DNA of 64,000 nt from Seongchinamella unica (GTDB lineage Bacteria > Pseudomonadota > Gammaproteobacteria > Pseudomonadales > Halieaceae). Every line of letters begins with the position of its first letter. Position 1 is the first letter of the stretch. Shown here piece after piece: positions 17,654 to 27,231 of the stretch. Where the stretch lies: the NCBI RefSeq assembly GCF_004354085.1, contig NZ_SMSE01000004.1, forward strand, positions 124,001-188,000. Reading direction: 5' to 3'. The position numbers were made by a program, and so were the translations under genes. Below the pieces are notes generated by a model. That model saw nothing but the letters and a program-made list of their open reading frames with translations, was not told the origin of the DNA and ran no database searches.

Positions 17654-18334
17654 ATGAATGCAATCGTCCCAGAGAAAGCGCTGCTGGCCCAGACGCTATC
17701 TCCCGAAGCTGTCCGGGTCCGCCAGGCGTTGATCGACACTGGCCTCGAGACCCCCATGCTACCCACAGGGTTGACCCCCGAAGAAAAATACCAGCGCCTG
17801 CATCAGTCCTTCGCCGATGTCCTGAGCACCCTGGGCCTGGACCTGCGAGACGACAGCCTCAGCGAAACGCCCCATCGCATCGCCAGCATGTACCTCAATG
17901 AAATTTTTTCCGGCCTGGACTACGAACAGTTCCCCCGCATTTCCGCCATCGACAACAAGATGCAGGTGGATGAAATGGTGTGCATCGACGACATCGAACT
18001 GGTCAGCACCTGCGAACATCACTTTATTACCATCGACGGCTTCGCCCGCGTCGCCTACATCCCCGGCGACAAGGTCATCGGCCTGTCCAAGATCAACCGG
18101 ATCGTGCGCTTTTTCGCCCAGCGGCCGCAGGTACAGGAACGCCTGACCCGGCAGATTCTGGTGGCCCTGCAAACGCTGCTGGAGACCGATGATGTAGCGG
18201 TCAGCATCGAGGCGACCCACTACTGCGTGAAATCCCGGGGGGTGATGGACGGTAATTCCAGCACCAGCACCCTGGCCCTCGGCGGTCGGTTCAAAAATGA
18301 CCCACAGCAGCGCCGGGAATTCATGCAGCACTGA
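17654..18334 (+). CDS. folE: GTP cyclohydrolase I
   Basis: 226 residues. Converts GTP to dihydroneopterin triphosphate, the first step of folate/tetrahydropterin synthesis. Motifs: [27 protein letters not shown] (Zn-binding Cys and catalytic His), [34 protein letters not shown] (second Zn Cys) and [13 protein letters not shown] lies eight bases ahead of ATG 17654. Upstream is the terminator of the sigma operon and downstream the PCMT-GspE gene; no folate neighbours. The enzyme also supplies pterin for MTHF-type photolyase antennae, but linkage with the nearby photolyase may be chance. Confidence 0.93.
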   Translation: MNAIVPEKALLAQTLSPEAVRVRQALIDTGLETPMLPTGLTPEEKYQRLHQSFADVLSTLGLDLRDDSLSETPHRIASMYLNEIFSGLDYEQFPRISAIDNKMQVDEMVCIDDIELVSTCEHHFITIDGFARVAYIPGDKVIGLSKINRIVRFFAQRPQVQERLTRQILVALQTLLETDDVAVSIEATHYCVKSRGVMDGNSSTSTLALGGRFKNDPQQRREFMQH

Positions 18335-18519
18335 TCCAGCATCGCCTCCTGTGCCCCGGCGGCCGGCATCCCGTCGGTGGCACAGCTCCGTCTTGCCCAA
18401 CCCTCATCCCTGACTGTACAGTTGAATCCACTGATACATCGCTTCTGTTGATCTCGCTCAACCGACGGGACCGCACATAGCACATAATTGCAACCCACAG
18501 CCAACGTTCCAGGACATTC

Positions 18520-20775
18520 ATGCGCAGGCAGGATCCAGCAATCGCCGCGCAGGTCACCGCCGCCATGCGCGACCTGCCCAGGGATCACTTCATAGAGATG
18601 AGTGACCCCTCCCTGGTTCTCGGGCGTAGCATTCCACCGACCAACGCGGTCTCGGAAATCCTGAATCACGCCGCCATCAGGCCAGAACACAACGTGCTGC
18701 TGGTAGGCACCGGGGCCGGCTACCTGGCTGCCCTGGCCAGTAAGCTGGGCAGTCGTGTCGTGGCCCTGGAAATCAGCGCCGCGATGGCCAAGCAGGCACA
18801 GCGACGATTCAACGAACTGGGGCTGAGCAACCTGATACAACGGACTACCGATGGCAGCCTGGGGGCGCCGGAACTGGGGCCCTATGACCGAATCTTCGTG
18901 TCCACCCCCCGGGTCGTCGACAAGGGACCACTGATCGCGCAACTGGCCGACCGGGGTCGACTGCTGGCAATTGAACAGGGGGAAAACGATACCCAGATCC
19001 TGACCCGCTACGAAGTCAGCGAACTGGGCACTCCGCTGCGCAAGGAACTGGCGATGATGGACTTCTCCCGCGACACCGGCCTGACCCTGCTCGATATGGG
19101 CATGGTAGACCAGGTCATGCTCTCGGAGGCCCGACGCCTGGCCAGGGAAAAAAAGCTTCCTGTGATCAAGGTACTGCGGGATAAACTGAACATGGAGGAC
19201 CTGCCGCTGTACCGTCGCCTGGCGGAAGAAAACGGCATGCCCTTCGCCGCCATCGATGACCTCCTGCCTCAGGTACAGCCGGAGCTGATGGAGGGCTTTT
19301 CCCGCAGCTTCCTCGACAGTCATCACCTGATCCCGCTGCGGGTGACTGATCACACGCTGCAGGTGGTCACCGACGACCCGGACAGCAATGTCGATGACAT
19401 CTACCACATGTACCCCTATGACCAGGTCTGTAAAACGCTGGTCACACCCAATGATTTCAAGCGCCTGTGGACCACCGTGGAGCTTTCTCTCCAGGGTAAC
19501 GCCCACCAGCTGTGGGGGGCCAGGCCGGAGGAGGAAGAGACTGAGGATCTGCTGGACAGGGAAACGACGCAGATCGAGGCCCACCTCATCACCCTCTGTG
19601 ATGCCCTGCTGCTGGATGCGGTCAGTGAAGGCGCCAGTGACCTTCACATCGAGCAATACAAGTCCCACGTGCGCATCCGGCTGCGGGTGGACGGGGACCT
19701 GCATGACCTGCAGCACTATCGCCTGTCACCCCAGGAGGCCCGCGGCCTGATCAATGTGATCAAGATTCGGGGTGACATGGACATCGCCGAAAAACGACTT
19801 CCCCAGGGTGGACGCTCGCAACTGACCGCGGGCGGAGTCAGCTACGACCTGCGCATCCAGATCCAGCCATCCCTGCACGGTGAGGCGGTGGTCATCCGCC
19901 TGCTGCCCCAATCGGGCAATATCGTGGCAATTGATGACCTGGGCATGAGCCCGCGGCTGATGGGCGCCTACCGGCGCATGCTGCAGAATCCTTCCGGACT
20001 GGTTCTGGTGGTGGGGCCAACAGGATCCGGCAAATCCACCACCCTGTATGCCGGCCTGTCGGAGCTGGCGAAGGACGGCCGACGCAAGGTGCTGACCATC
20101 GAGGATCCTATCGAGTACTCCATCGATGGTATTCAGCAAACCTACACCCGCCCCGATATCGGTTTCAATTTTGCCGATGGCATGCGTTCCTTTGTGCGCC
20201 TGGATCCGGACGTTATCCTGGTCGGCGAAATTCGCGACACCGAGACCGCCGTGGAAGCGATTCGCGCGTCCCAGACCGGCCACGTGGTGCTGTCGACCCT
20301 GCATGCCAACGACGCCGTGGACGCACTGCAGCGAATCTACGACCTGGATGTACAGGCCAATTCGGTGGCCAGCGAACTGATGGCGGTCATCGCGCAGAAA
20401 CTGGCCAAGCGGGTATGCCCCCATTGTCGTCGGGAAGCGGAGCCAGACCCACAGATTATCGCCGAGCTGTTTCCCGAGGGGGCACCGGACAGCTTTCGCT
20501 GTTACCAGGGCGCCGGCTGCGAAAGCTGCAGCGGCCGCGGCACCAAGGGCAGGATCGGCGTGGTGGAATACATGCAGGTCAACAGCGAGATCCGCACAGG
20601 TATTTCCCTGCGTTACCCCATCGCCCAACTGCGGGCGCTGGCTCTCGACTCGGGACTCATTACCATGCGCGACAGTGCGCTGAACCATGTCATCGACGGC
20701 ACCATACCGCTTTCAGAGCTGCCCCGGGTACTGCCGTCGGATCGCATGGCCCCGGAAAAGCGAGGAGCCGGTTAG
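18520..20775 (+). CDS. Fusion of PCMT-like methyltransferase with GspE/PilB-type ATPase
   Basis: 751 residues, longer than a normal GspE. Residues 1 to about 200 look like a protein-L-isoaspartate methyltransferase: RDHFIEMSD, GRSIPPTNAVSEIL, and SAM-binding LLVGTGAGYLAALASKLG. Residues about 200-320 resemble a T2SSE N-domain. From about 345 to 720 lies a complete secretion/type IV pilus ATPase: ASDLHIE, Walker A GPTGSGKST (499-507), Asp box, Walker B LDPDVILVGEIRD, STLHANDA His box, and a tetracysteine (CPHC...CESC) zinc site. AGGA lies six bases before ATG 18520. The following MoxR gene starts immediately after the stop. No pilin, platform protein or secretin is nearby, so the partner machine is unknown. 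The fusion is unusual. Confidence 0.9.
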   Translation: MRRQDPAIAAQVTAAMRDLPRDHFIEMSDPSLVLGRSIPPTNAVSEILNHAAIRPEHNVLLVGTGAGYLAALASKLGSRVVALEISAAMAKQAQRRFNELGLSNLIQRTTDGSLGAPELGPYDRIFVSTPRVVDKGPLIAQLADRGRLLAIEQGENDTQILTRYEVSELGTPLRKELAMMDFSRDTGLTLLDMGMVDQVMLSEARRLAREKKLPVIKVLRDKLNMEDLPLYRRLAEENGMPFAAIDDLLPQVQPELMEGFSRSFLDSHHLIPLRVTDHTLQVVTDDPDSNVDDIYHMYPYDQVCKTLVTPNDFKRLWTTVELSLQGNAHQLWGARPEEEETEDLLDRETTQIEAHLITLCDALLLDAVSEGASDLHIEQYKSHVRIRLRVDGDLHDLQHYRLSPQEARGLINVIKIRGDMDIAEKRLPQGGRSQLTAGGVSYDLRIQIQPSLHGEAVVIRLLPQSGNIVAIDDLGMSPRLMGAYRRMLQNPSGLVLVVGPTGSGKSTTLYAGLSELAKDGRRKVLTIEDPIEYSIDGIQQTYTRPDIGFNFADGMRSFVRLDPDVILVGEIRDTETAVEAIRASQTGHVVLSTLHANDAVDALQRIYDLDVQANSVASELMAVIAQKLAKRVCPHCRREAEPDPQIIAELFPEGAPDSFRCYQGAGCESCSGRGTKGRIGVVEYMQVNSEIRTGISLRYPIAQLRALALDSGLITMRDSALNHVIDGTIPLSELPRVLPSDRMAPEKRGAG

Positions 20776-21870
20776 GTGGGCGACAAGGCAATCCAACGAC
20801 TGCCGGCGGAGTCCTACTACGCCGGGGAACTGGCCAGGCTGCGCCAGCAGGACCAATGGCCCAGGCCGCCCGGCTGGCTGCTGTCGCCAAAAGGAGTGGA
20901 AACCTTCGTTCTGGGGGATGAATCTGAGGGGATAACGCCAAAATTCGTTGCCCCCAGCGAGATCGTCACCCGGGTGATCATCTCCCTCGCCACCCAGCGC
21001 GGCGCGATGCTGGTGGGCGAACCTGGCACCGCCAAGTCGTGGTTGTCGGAACTGATCTGCGCGGCGATCTGCGACGATTCCACCCTGATCATCCAGGGCG
21101 GGGCGGTAGAAACCGTGCAACAGCTGCTCTACACCTGGAACGGAGCTATCCTGGAGTCGAAAGGCCCCTGCCTGGATGCCCTCATTCCCGGGCCGGTCTA
21201 CCGCGGCATGGAGCAGGGACTGCTGGTCCGCTATGAGGAAATCGCCCGCTCCTCCCCTGCCCTGCAGGATGCCCTGTTATCGATCATGTCGGAGCGTTCC
21301 ATCACCATCCCGGAACTGGCCGGAGACGAGGCCATCCTCTATGCCCGCGACGGTTTCAACCTGGTGGCAACCTCCAATACCACGGACGTCGGCGTCAATG
21401 AAATGAGTTCGGCCCTCAAGCGCAGAATGAACTTCGAGACCATTCGGCCGATCAAATACGTGGAAGATGAAATCGAGGTGGTTATGCGCGAGGCGGAGAA
21501 AGTACTGAGCGCTTCCGGCGTGGATGTGAAGCCCGATGAGGCAATCATCGAGGCGCTGGTCATAATTTTCCACGAACTGCGCAATGGCCAGTCCCTGGAC
21601 GGGCGCAGCACCGACAGGTTGGCCTCGGCGGTCATGTCCACGGCAGAGGCAGTATCAGTGGCGCACGCCATGGGTGTGTACGCCTACTACTACCGGGAGG
21701 GGAAAATGCTCGCGGAGGACTTTACCGACTTCCTCGTCGGAGCCGCGATCAAGGACAATGCCGACGACCTCAAGCGTATGAATCACTATTTCGAGACTGA
21801 GGTGGCCAACAAGAAAGGCAAGGTCTGGGAGACCATTTTCCAGCGCTGGCAGTCGTCTTTCCGCTTCTAG
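20776..21870 (+). CDS. MoxR-type AAA+ ATPase coupled to the PCMT-GspE gene
   Basis: 364 residues, GTG start immediately after the upstream TAG with GAGGAG about nine bases upstream. Walker A is GEPGTAKS (81-88); the ATPase core continues through PVYRGMEQGLLVRYEEI, the ALQDALLSIMSERSI block, sensor 1-like LVATSNTTDVG and a lid with DGRSTDRLASAVMST. The family acts as a MoxR/AAA_5 chaperone usually with a von Willebrand A protein; none is adjacent here (those near the second MoxR at 36.2 kb belong to another operon). Tight coupling to the PCMT-GspE fusion suggests a shared function. Confidence 0.86.
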   Translation: MGDKAIQRLPAESYYAGELARLRQQDQWPRPPGWLLSPKGVETFVLGDESEGITPKFVAPSEIVTRVIISLATQRGAMLVGEPGTAKSWLSELICAAICDDSTLIIQGGAVETVQQLLYTWNGAILESKGPCLDALIPGPVYRGMEQGLLVRYEEIARSSPALQDALLSIMSERSITIPELAGDEAILYARDGFNLVATSNTTDVGVNEMSSALKRRMNFETIRPIKYVEDEIEVVMREAEKVLSASGVDVKPDEAIIEALVIIFHELRNGQSLDGRSTDRLASAVMSTAEAVSVAHAMGVYAYYYREGKMLAEDFTDFLVGAAIKDNADDLKRMNHYFETEVANKKGKVWETIFQRWQSSFRF

Positions 21871-21892
21871 TGGCGGGCGGAGGAAGAGGGCC

Positions 21893-22459
21893 TCAGCGCT
21901 CTTCCTCACTCAGCCTTATCGGGCCGAACAGGTTCGGAAACTTGCCCTCCATGCCCCGGTAAAACCCGCGCAAGTAGTCCATGTCGGCAACCACATCACC
22001 GCTGGTCGTCAACGCGGGACCAAAGCCCCCGCGCTTGCAGCCGAAGTCCAGGAAAGAGGGCACGATAGGGACGTCCGCCTGCCTGGCAATATGATAAAAA
22101 CCGGATTTCCAGTATTCAGTCCTGGCACGGGTGCCCTCCGTGGGCACGACCAGCACCAGTTCATCCCGCTGCGAAAAAGCATCGATCATGGCGTCCACCG
22201 TACGCGCATTGCGGTGCCGCTTAATCGGCATCCCGCCCAACATCCGCATCATCCAGCCCAGGGGTGGCCAGAACAGGGAGTGTTTGGCCATCCAGGTCAC
22301 TTTCATATTGAAGGCCGCTGCAAACAGCAGCATCAGGGGAAAGTCCCAGTTGGAGGTATGGGGCGCAGCAATCAGCACATAGCGCGGGCAGTCGGGTCTC
22401 GCGCCTTCCAGCGTCCAGCCGAGCCAGCCCAGCAATGTGCGAGCCAGTGACTGTCTCAT
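21893..22459 (-). CDS. 1-acyl-sn-glycerol-3-phosphate acyltransferase-like (PlsC family)
   Basis: 188 residues. The active-site motif HTSNWDFPL (HxxxxD) follows YVLIAAPHTS, and the substrate-binding block VPTEGTRART matches PlsC motif III. Length fits the short members. It sits convergent with the MoxR gene and upstream of yaiI, both leftward. It likely acylates a lysophospholipid or related acceptor; the actual acceptor is not shown by the sequence. Confidence 0.85.
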   Translation of the reverse strand: MRQSLARTLLGWLGWTLEGARPDCPRYVLIAAPHTSNWDFPLMLLFAAAFNMKVTWMAKHSLFWPPLGWMMRMLGGMPIKRHRNARTVDAMIDAFSQRDELVLVVPTEGTRARTEYWKSGFYHIARQADVPIVPSFLDFGCKRGGFGPALTTSGDVVADMDYLRGFYRGMEGKFPNLFGPIRLSEEER

Positions 22460-22513
22460 GCTATTGGTCCGTATTCAGGGGCGCGCAGGGTAGCACAGCC
22501 AATGCCGCTATGC

Positions 22514-22972
22514 TCAGCCGTGTTTCGACAGATAACGGTCCAGGGCGTTGGCAAAGGTCATCTTGTCCTTGTCCCCGAGCGCCTGCGGCCCTCCCCCAAC
22601 CTGCTCGCCGCTGGCGCGCAGGGTTTCCATGAAGTCACGCATGGTTAATCGCGGTCGAATATTATTGGCGGTAAACTGCTCGCCGCGGGGAGAAATTGCC
22701 CCGGCACCCTTGTCGATCACCTCCGCCGCCAGCGGGATGTCCGAGGTGATGACCAGATCCCCCTCGCTGACCTGCTGAACGATATAGTTGTCTGCCACGT
22801 CGAAGCCCTGGGGAACCTGGCGGCAGCTGATCCAGGGTGAATTCGGCACCGGGATGACGTGATTCGCCACCAGGATCAGGGGCCGTTCCACCCGCTTCGC
22901 AGCGCGAAAGAGTATCTCCCGGATCACTTTCGGGCAGGCGTCCGCGTCTACCCAGATTGTTATCGTCATCAT
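22514..22972 (-). CDS. yaiI: YaiI/YqxD family protein (UPF0178, DUF188)
   Basis: 152 residues. Motifs: [37 protein letters not shown], and [13 protein letters not shown]. These are the conserved blocks of the UPF0178 family, which resembles PIN-like nucleases with clustered Asp residues; activity is not established. The start is the first of two adjacent ATGs (22972/22969). It is divergent from yjbQ, the two starts being about 40 bp apart. It lies in a leftward pair with the acyltransferase. Confidence 0.88.
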   Translation of the reverse strand: MMTITIWVDADACPKVIREILFRAAKRVERPLILVANHVIPVPNSPWISCRQVPQGFDVADNYIVQQVSEGDLVITSDIPLAAEVIDKGAGAISPRGEQFTANNIRPRLTMRDFMETLRASGEQVGGGPQALGDKDKMTFANALDRYLSKHG

Positions 22973-23009
22973 AATGTCCGATTGCGTGGGGCCGCAGTTT
23001 ACGCTGGGA

Positions 23010-23459
23010 ATGCAGAATCGGGTAGACTGTGCCATCGATCAAAGCCAGAGTGAAATTTTGATAGAGCAACTGGACATCAGGATCCACGGACAGGGCCTGC
23101 ACCCGTTCACGAGCACGGTCCGCAATGTGGTCAGCCGCAGTGGCCGGGACGAGGGCCTGTGCACGCTGTTTATTCGCCATACTTCCGCCAGCCTGCTCAT
23201 CCAGGAAAACTACGATGACAGCGCGCGGATCGACCTGGAGAACTGGTTGAACCGACTGGTGCCGGAAAACGATCCGCTGTACACCCACACCCTGGAGGGT
23301 GCGGATGATATGCCCGCGCATATCAAATCCGCCCTGACCGCGACACAATTGAGCATTCCCTTCCAGCAAGGGGAGTTGATGCTGGGCACCTGGCAGGGTA
23401 TTTATCTGTGGGAGCACCGGCACTTCAGCGGCAGTCGGCAGGTGGTGGCGCACCTGTGA
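23010..23459 (+). CDS. yjbQ: YjbQ family protein (UPF0047)
   Basis: 149 residues. The UPF0047 hallmarks are [45 protein letters not shown] and [13 protein letters not shown]; the His residues of these motifs form the metal-like pocket. Thiamine phosphate synthase activity has been reported for some family members, but the physiological role is open. Starts at ATG 22974 or TTG 23058 are possible; 23010 is a compromise. Its TGA overlaps the glcD GTG, so it is coupled to the glycolate oxidase genes. Confidence 0.85.
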   Translation: MQNRVDCAIDQSQSEILIEQLDIRIHGQGLHPFTSTVRNVVSRSGRDEGLCTLFIRHTSASLLIQENYDDSARIDLENWLNRLVPENDPLYTHTLEGADDMPAHIKSALTATQLSIPFQQGELMLGTWQGIYLWEHRHFSGSRQVVAHL

Positions 23460-24895
23460 ACAGCATAGACAGGGGACAACTGCTGGCGGACCTGCGGGCG
23501 ATTCTACCCGACCACTGCCTGATCGATGACCGCGAGTCACAACGCCCTTTTGAGTGCGACGGGCTCCCCCTTTACCGGGAACTGCCGCTGCTGGTCGCCC
23601 TGCCCGAAACCGTCGACGAGGTGCAGTCGGTGTTGCGCTGCTGCCACCGGCTGGCCGTTCCGGTGGTCGCCCGGGGCTCAGGCACCGGCCTCTGCGCCGG
23701 CGCCATGCCCCATCCGGAGGGCGTACTGCTGGGTTTGTCGAAACTCAATCGCATCCTCGACATCGACCCGGATGCGCGCACTGCCCGGGTCCAGCCCGGG
23801 GTCAGTAACCTGGCCATTTCCGGAGCTGCCGCGGCGCACGGGCTGTATTATGGCCCTGACCCCTCCTCCCAGATTGCCTGCAGCATCGGCGGCAACGTGG
23901 CGGAAAACGCTGGCGGCGTGCACTGCCTCAAGTATGGACTGACCGTGCACAACCTGCTGTCAATGGAACTGCTGACGGTCGAGGGTGACAGGACCTCACT
24001 GGGCGGCACCGGCCTGGACAGTCCCGGCTACGACCTGATGGCGCTGCTCACCGGCTCGGAAGGCCTGCTGGGCGTGGTCACCGAAGTTACCGTAAAACTA
24101 CTGCCCACGCCTGAGGTGGCTCGCGTGATCATGGCTGGCTTCGACAGCGTGCGTGCGGCCGGCGATGCTGTCGGTGCAGTCATCGCCGCAGGCATCATCC
24201 CCGCGGGGCTGGAAATGATGGACGCCCTGGCAATCGAGGCGGCGGACGAGTTCGCCAATGCTGGCTATCCGCGGGATGCGCAGGCCTTGTTGCTTTGCGA
24301 ACTCGATGGCACCGAACAGGAGGTCGAGCACCACATTGCCGCGGTACAGTCCGTGTTCACGCAATGCGGCGCAAGCTCTATGCGAGTATCCGCCGACGAG
24401 GCCGAGCGCCAGCTGCTGTGGAAGGGGCGAAAGTCCGCCTTTCCCGCAGTGGGCCGAATGAGCCCCGATTACTATTGCATGGACGGCACCATTCCCCGCA
24501 GCCAGGTGTCCCACGTGCTGGAAGAGATCGCCCGCCTGTCACAGCACTACCAGCTGCGCTGCGCCAACGTATTTCACGCTGGCGACGGCAACCTGCATCC
24601 ACTGATTATGTTCGACGCAGGTAAGCCGGAGGAAATTGCCCGCGCCGAGCGTTTTGGTGCCGACATTCTGGAATTGTCGGTCGCGGTGGGCGGCTGTATC
24701 ACCGGCGAACACGGCGTCGGGCTGGAGAAGCTGGCCCAGATGCCCAGCCAGTTTGGCGAGGCGGAGCTGCATCAGTTCGAAGAGATTAAAACTGCCTTCG
24801 ATCCTGCGCTGACCCTTAACCCGGGCAAAGGCATTCCGATACTCAAACGCTGCCAGGAATACCGCGCACTGCCGGCGAGACACCGCCATGGCTGA
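23456..24895 (+). CDS. glcD: Glycolate oxidase FAD-binding subunit GlcD
   Basis: 479 residues. FAD-linked oxidase domain (VVARGSGTGLCAGAMPHPEG, IGGNVAENAGGVHCLKYG, LLTGSEGLLGVVTEV) followed by the FAD C-terminal domain with NVFHAGDGNLHPLIMFD and CITGEHGVGLEK. It oxidises glycolate (or lactate) to glyoxylate with electrons leaving through GlcF. GTG 23456 overlaps the yjbQ stop (GTGA), and the 3' end overlaps glcE by eight bases. glcC, glcB and a permease are absent here. Confidence 0.92.
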   Translation: MNSIDRGQLLADLRAILPDHCLIDDRESQRPFECDGLPLYRELPLLVALPETVDEVQSVLRCCHRLAVPVVARGSGTGLCAGAMPHPEGVLLGLSKLNRILDIDPDARTARVQPGVSNLAISGAAAAHGLYYGPDPSSQIACSIGGNVAENAGGVHCLKYGLTVHNLLSMELLTVEGDRTSLGGTGLDSPGYDLMALLTGSEGLLGVVTEVTVKLLPTPEVARVIMAGFDSVRAAGDAVGAVIAAGIIPAGLEMMDALAIEAADEFANAGYPRDAQALLLCELDGTEQEVEHHIAAVQSVFTQCGASSMRVSADEAERQLLWKGRKSAFPAVGRMSPDYYCMDGTIPRSQVSHVLEEIARLSQHYQLRCANVFHAGDGNLHPLIMFDAGKPEEIARAERFGADILELSVAVGGCITGEHGVGLEKLAQMPSQFGEAELHQFEEIKTAFDPALTLNPGKGIPILKRCQEYRALPARHRHG

Positions 24896-25922
24896 CGCGT
24901 TGCAGGCACTGGTCGAGCAAGTCGCCGGGGCTCGTCGAGCAGGCCAGACCCTGCGCATTCGTGGCGGCGACAGCAAAGTGCATATGATCGGGCGGGACTG
25001 TCATGCAGATCGCGACCTCAAGCTCGCAGGCTACCACGGGGTCAGCGATTACCAGCCCCGGGAGCTGGTGCTCAGCGCCCGCGCAGGTACCCGCATCAGC
25101 GATTTGCAACTGCTGCTGGCCGAGCGGGGGCAGACACTCCCCTTCGACCCGCCGGCCTTCGCCGGCTCGGCCACACTGGGCGGGACACTGGCCTGCAACA
25201 TCAACGGCCCGGGTCGCCCATGGCTGGGCTCGGTGCGTGACGCGGTACTGGGCGTGCAATTGATCAACGGTGAAGGCGAGCTGCTCGAATTCGGCGGCAA
25301 GGTGATGAAAAATGTTGCCGGCTACGATATTTCACGACTGCAGGCGGGCGCCCTGGGCACGCTGGGCGCGATTACCGAGGTGCACCTGAAAGTGCTGCCA
25401 CTTCCCGAATACAGTGTCACCCTGGCCTATGACTGCAGCGCCGAGGCTGCGTTGCAACAAATGGCAGAGAAGGCCAGGCAGCCCAAGCCACTGAACGGCG
25501 CCTGCTGGCTGGATGGCCGCCTGTACCTGCGCCTGGCCGGCGCCCAACAGGCCGTGCAGCACACGGCGGGGATCTGGGGTGGCGAGCAGGTAGAGACGCC
25601 CCTGTGGGAACAATTGCGCGACCTGACTCACCCCTTTTTCGATGGCGAGCAGCCTCTCTGGCGACTGGCAACCAATATCCACACCCCCGCCGAAAAGGCC
25701 GGTGCCCAGTGCATCGACTGGGGCGGCAGCCAGCGCTGGTTACGGTCACTGCCCGGGACGATACCCGCCGGCTCTCACCTGGCGCTGTTCGCCGGTGGCG
25801 ACCGGCAATCCGAGGTCCGCGGAGAGTTGGACCCGGTGCAACAGCGTCTGCAGCTGCGCCTGAAGCAATCCATGGACCCCGCCGGCATGCTCAACCCCGG
25901 TCGCCTGTACAGCTGGATGTGA
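24888..25922 (+). CDS. glcE: Glycolate oxidase FAD-binding subunit GlcE
   Basis: 344 residues, the second FAD-binding subunit. Motifs: IRGGDSKVHMIG near the N-terminus, SATLGGTLACNINGPGRPWLGSVRD and FGGKVMKNVAGYDISRLQAGALGTLGAITEVHLKVLP. It is shorter than GlcD and lacks its C-terminal domain, as normal for GlcE. Start ATG 24888 lies in the end of glcD, and glcF follows three bases after the stop, so the three are co-translated. Confidence 0.92.
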   Translation: MADALQALVEQVAGARRAGQTLRIRGGDSKVHMIGRDCHADRDLKLAGYHGVSDYQPRELVLSARAGTRISDLQLLLAERGQTLPFDPPAFAGSATLGGTLACNINGPGRPWLGSVRDAVLGVQLINGEGELLEFGGKVMKNVAGYDISRLQAGALGTLGAITEVHLKVLPLPEYSVTLAYDCSAEAALQQMAEKARQPKPLNGACWLDGRLYLRLAGAQQAVQHTAGIWGGEQVETPLWEQLRDLTHPFFDGEQPLWRLATNIHTPAEKAGAQCIDWGGSQRWLRSLPGTIPAGSHLALFAGGDRQSEVRGELDPVQQRLQLRLKQSMDPAGMLNPGRLYSWM

Positions 25923-25925
25923 CCC

Positions 25926-27152
25926 ATGCACGTAGAAGCACACCCCCGCTACCGTAATGATCCGCAGGCCGAACGCGCCAGCGAACTGATCAGTGCCTGC
26001 GTGCACTGCGGCTTCTGCCTCGCCACCTGTCCCACCTACCTGGATGAAGCCGACGAGCGCGACAGCCCCCGCGGGCGTATTTACCTGATCAAACAGTTAC
26101 TGGAAGCAGGCGAGGCAGGCAGTGCTACCCGCACCCACCTGGACCGCTGCCTCACCTGTCGCAGTTGCGAAACCACCTGCCCGTCGGGAATGCAGTACGG
26201 CAAGTTGCTGGACATTGGCCGCGGTATGCTGGAGGAGCAAGTACCCCGGCCGCCGCTGGAGCGCGGCTTTCGCGCCCTGTTGCGCCACATCCTGTCGCGC
26301 CCTGCCCTGTTCTCGGGCCTGCTGAAACCCGCGCAGCTGGTGGCGCCGCTGTTGCCCCAGGCGCTGGCCAGGAAAATTCCGCCGCGACAGCAGCCGGGGA
26401 GCAGACCCGACACTGTGCATGCGCGGCGTATGTTGTTGCTGGAAGGCTGCGTGCAGGCCGCCGCAACGCCCGCGACCAATGCCGCCCTGGCGCGAATTCT
26501 CGACCGCCTGGGAATTTCCCTGGAGGCCGCCCCAGGTGCCGGCTGTTGCGGCGCAGTCAACTATCACCTCGGCGCGCACAGCGACGGCCTGGATAACATG
26601 CGCCGCAATATCGACGCCTGGTGGCCCGCGGTCGAGGCCGGAGCCGAGGCAATCGTCAGCAGCGCAACGGGTTGCGGCAGCCTGCTGGTGGACTACGGAG
26701 AATTACTGGCCCATGACCCGGACTACGCCGACAGGGCCAGGCGCATTTCCGCGCTCTGCCGGGACGCGGCGGAAATACTGGCCGAAGAGGACCTGCGATC
26801 ACTGAAACCAGCCCCCGGGCCGGGACCGGTCGCGGTACACACGCCCTGCAGCCAGCAACACGCACTGAAACAGCCGCAGCTGGTGAAGCAAATCCTGGCG
26901 GCAGCCGGTTTTCAACTGAGTCAGACGCAGGATGACCACCTGTGCTGCGGTTCGGCGGGTACCTACTCTATTCTGCAAAAGCAACGCAGCAACCGCCTGC
27001 GCGAACGCAAACTCCTGGCTCTGGAGGCAGGGAAGCCGCAGTTGATCGTCACCGCCAATGTCGGTTGCCAGCTCCACCTCGGCGAGCAAAGCCAGGCACC
27101 GGTTCGGCACTGGCTGGAACTGCTGGACCCGGCGGCTGATCATGGGAATTGA
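25926..27152 (+). CDS. glcF: Glycolate oxidase iron-sulfur subunit GlcF
   Basis: 408 residues with two 4Fe-4S motifs: C25, C28, C31, C35 (CVHCGFCLATCP) and C75, C78, C81, C85 (CLTCRSCETTCP), each followed by Pro. The C-terminal CCG domains (GCCGAVNYHLG and LCCGSAGTYS) complete the heterodisulfide-reductase-like fold. It carries electrons from GlcDE towards the membrane quinone pool. Confidence 0.93.
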   Translation: MHVEAHPRYRNDPQAERASELISACVHCGFCLATCPTYLDEADERDSPRGRIYLIKQLLEAGEAGSATRTHLDRCLTCRSCETTCPSGMQYGKLLDIGRGMLEEQVPRPPLERGFRALLRHILSRPALFSGLLKPAQLVAPLLPQALARKIPPRQQPGSRPDTVHARRMLLLEGCVQAAATPATNAALARILDRLGISLEAAPGAGCCGAVNYHLGAHSDGLDNMRRNIDAWWPAVEAGAEAIVSSATGCGSLLVDYGELLAHDPDYADRARRISALCRDAAEILAEEDLRSLKPAPGPGPVAVHTPCSQQHALKQPQLVKQILAAAGFQLSQTQDDHLCCGSAGTYSILQKQRSNRLRERKLLALEAGKPQLIVTANVGCQLHLGEQSQAPVRHWLELLDPAADHGN

Positions 27153-27188
27153 GCGCACAAATGGCGAATGCGTTGCCTGCTGGCTCGC

Positions 27189-27194
27189 TATACT
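27189..27194 (+). promoter_or_regulatory. Possible -10 element ahead of the acyl-CoA ligase gene
   Basis: TATACT at 27189-27194 lies 37 bases before the ATG of the acyl-CoA ligase and after the glcF stop. A matching -35 is weak, so this is a tentative promoter. Confidence 0.35.
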
Positions 27195-27231
27195 GTATTA
27201 ACCCCGCTGGAGAATAAAACAGGATCTAAGC

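Noticed and set aside
18347-18390. Inverted repeat CTGTGCC ... GGCACAG after folE
   Set aside because: Loop of more than 20 bases and no T tract; insufficient for a terminator.
18220-19716. Open frame of about 498 codons antisense to the PCMT-GspE gene
   Set aside because: Lacks motifs and start context; the sense gene has complete Walker and tetracysteine signatures.
23408-23455. Longer N-terminus for glcD
   Set aside because: The added residues overlap the yjbQ coding end in another frame, and the GTGA junction at 23456 gives a better start.
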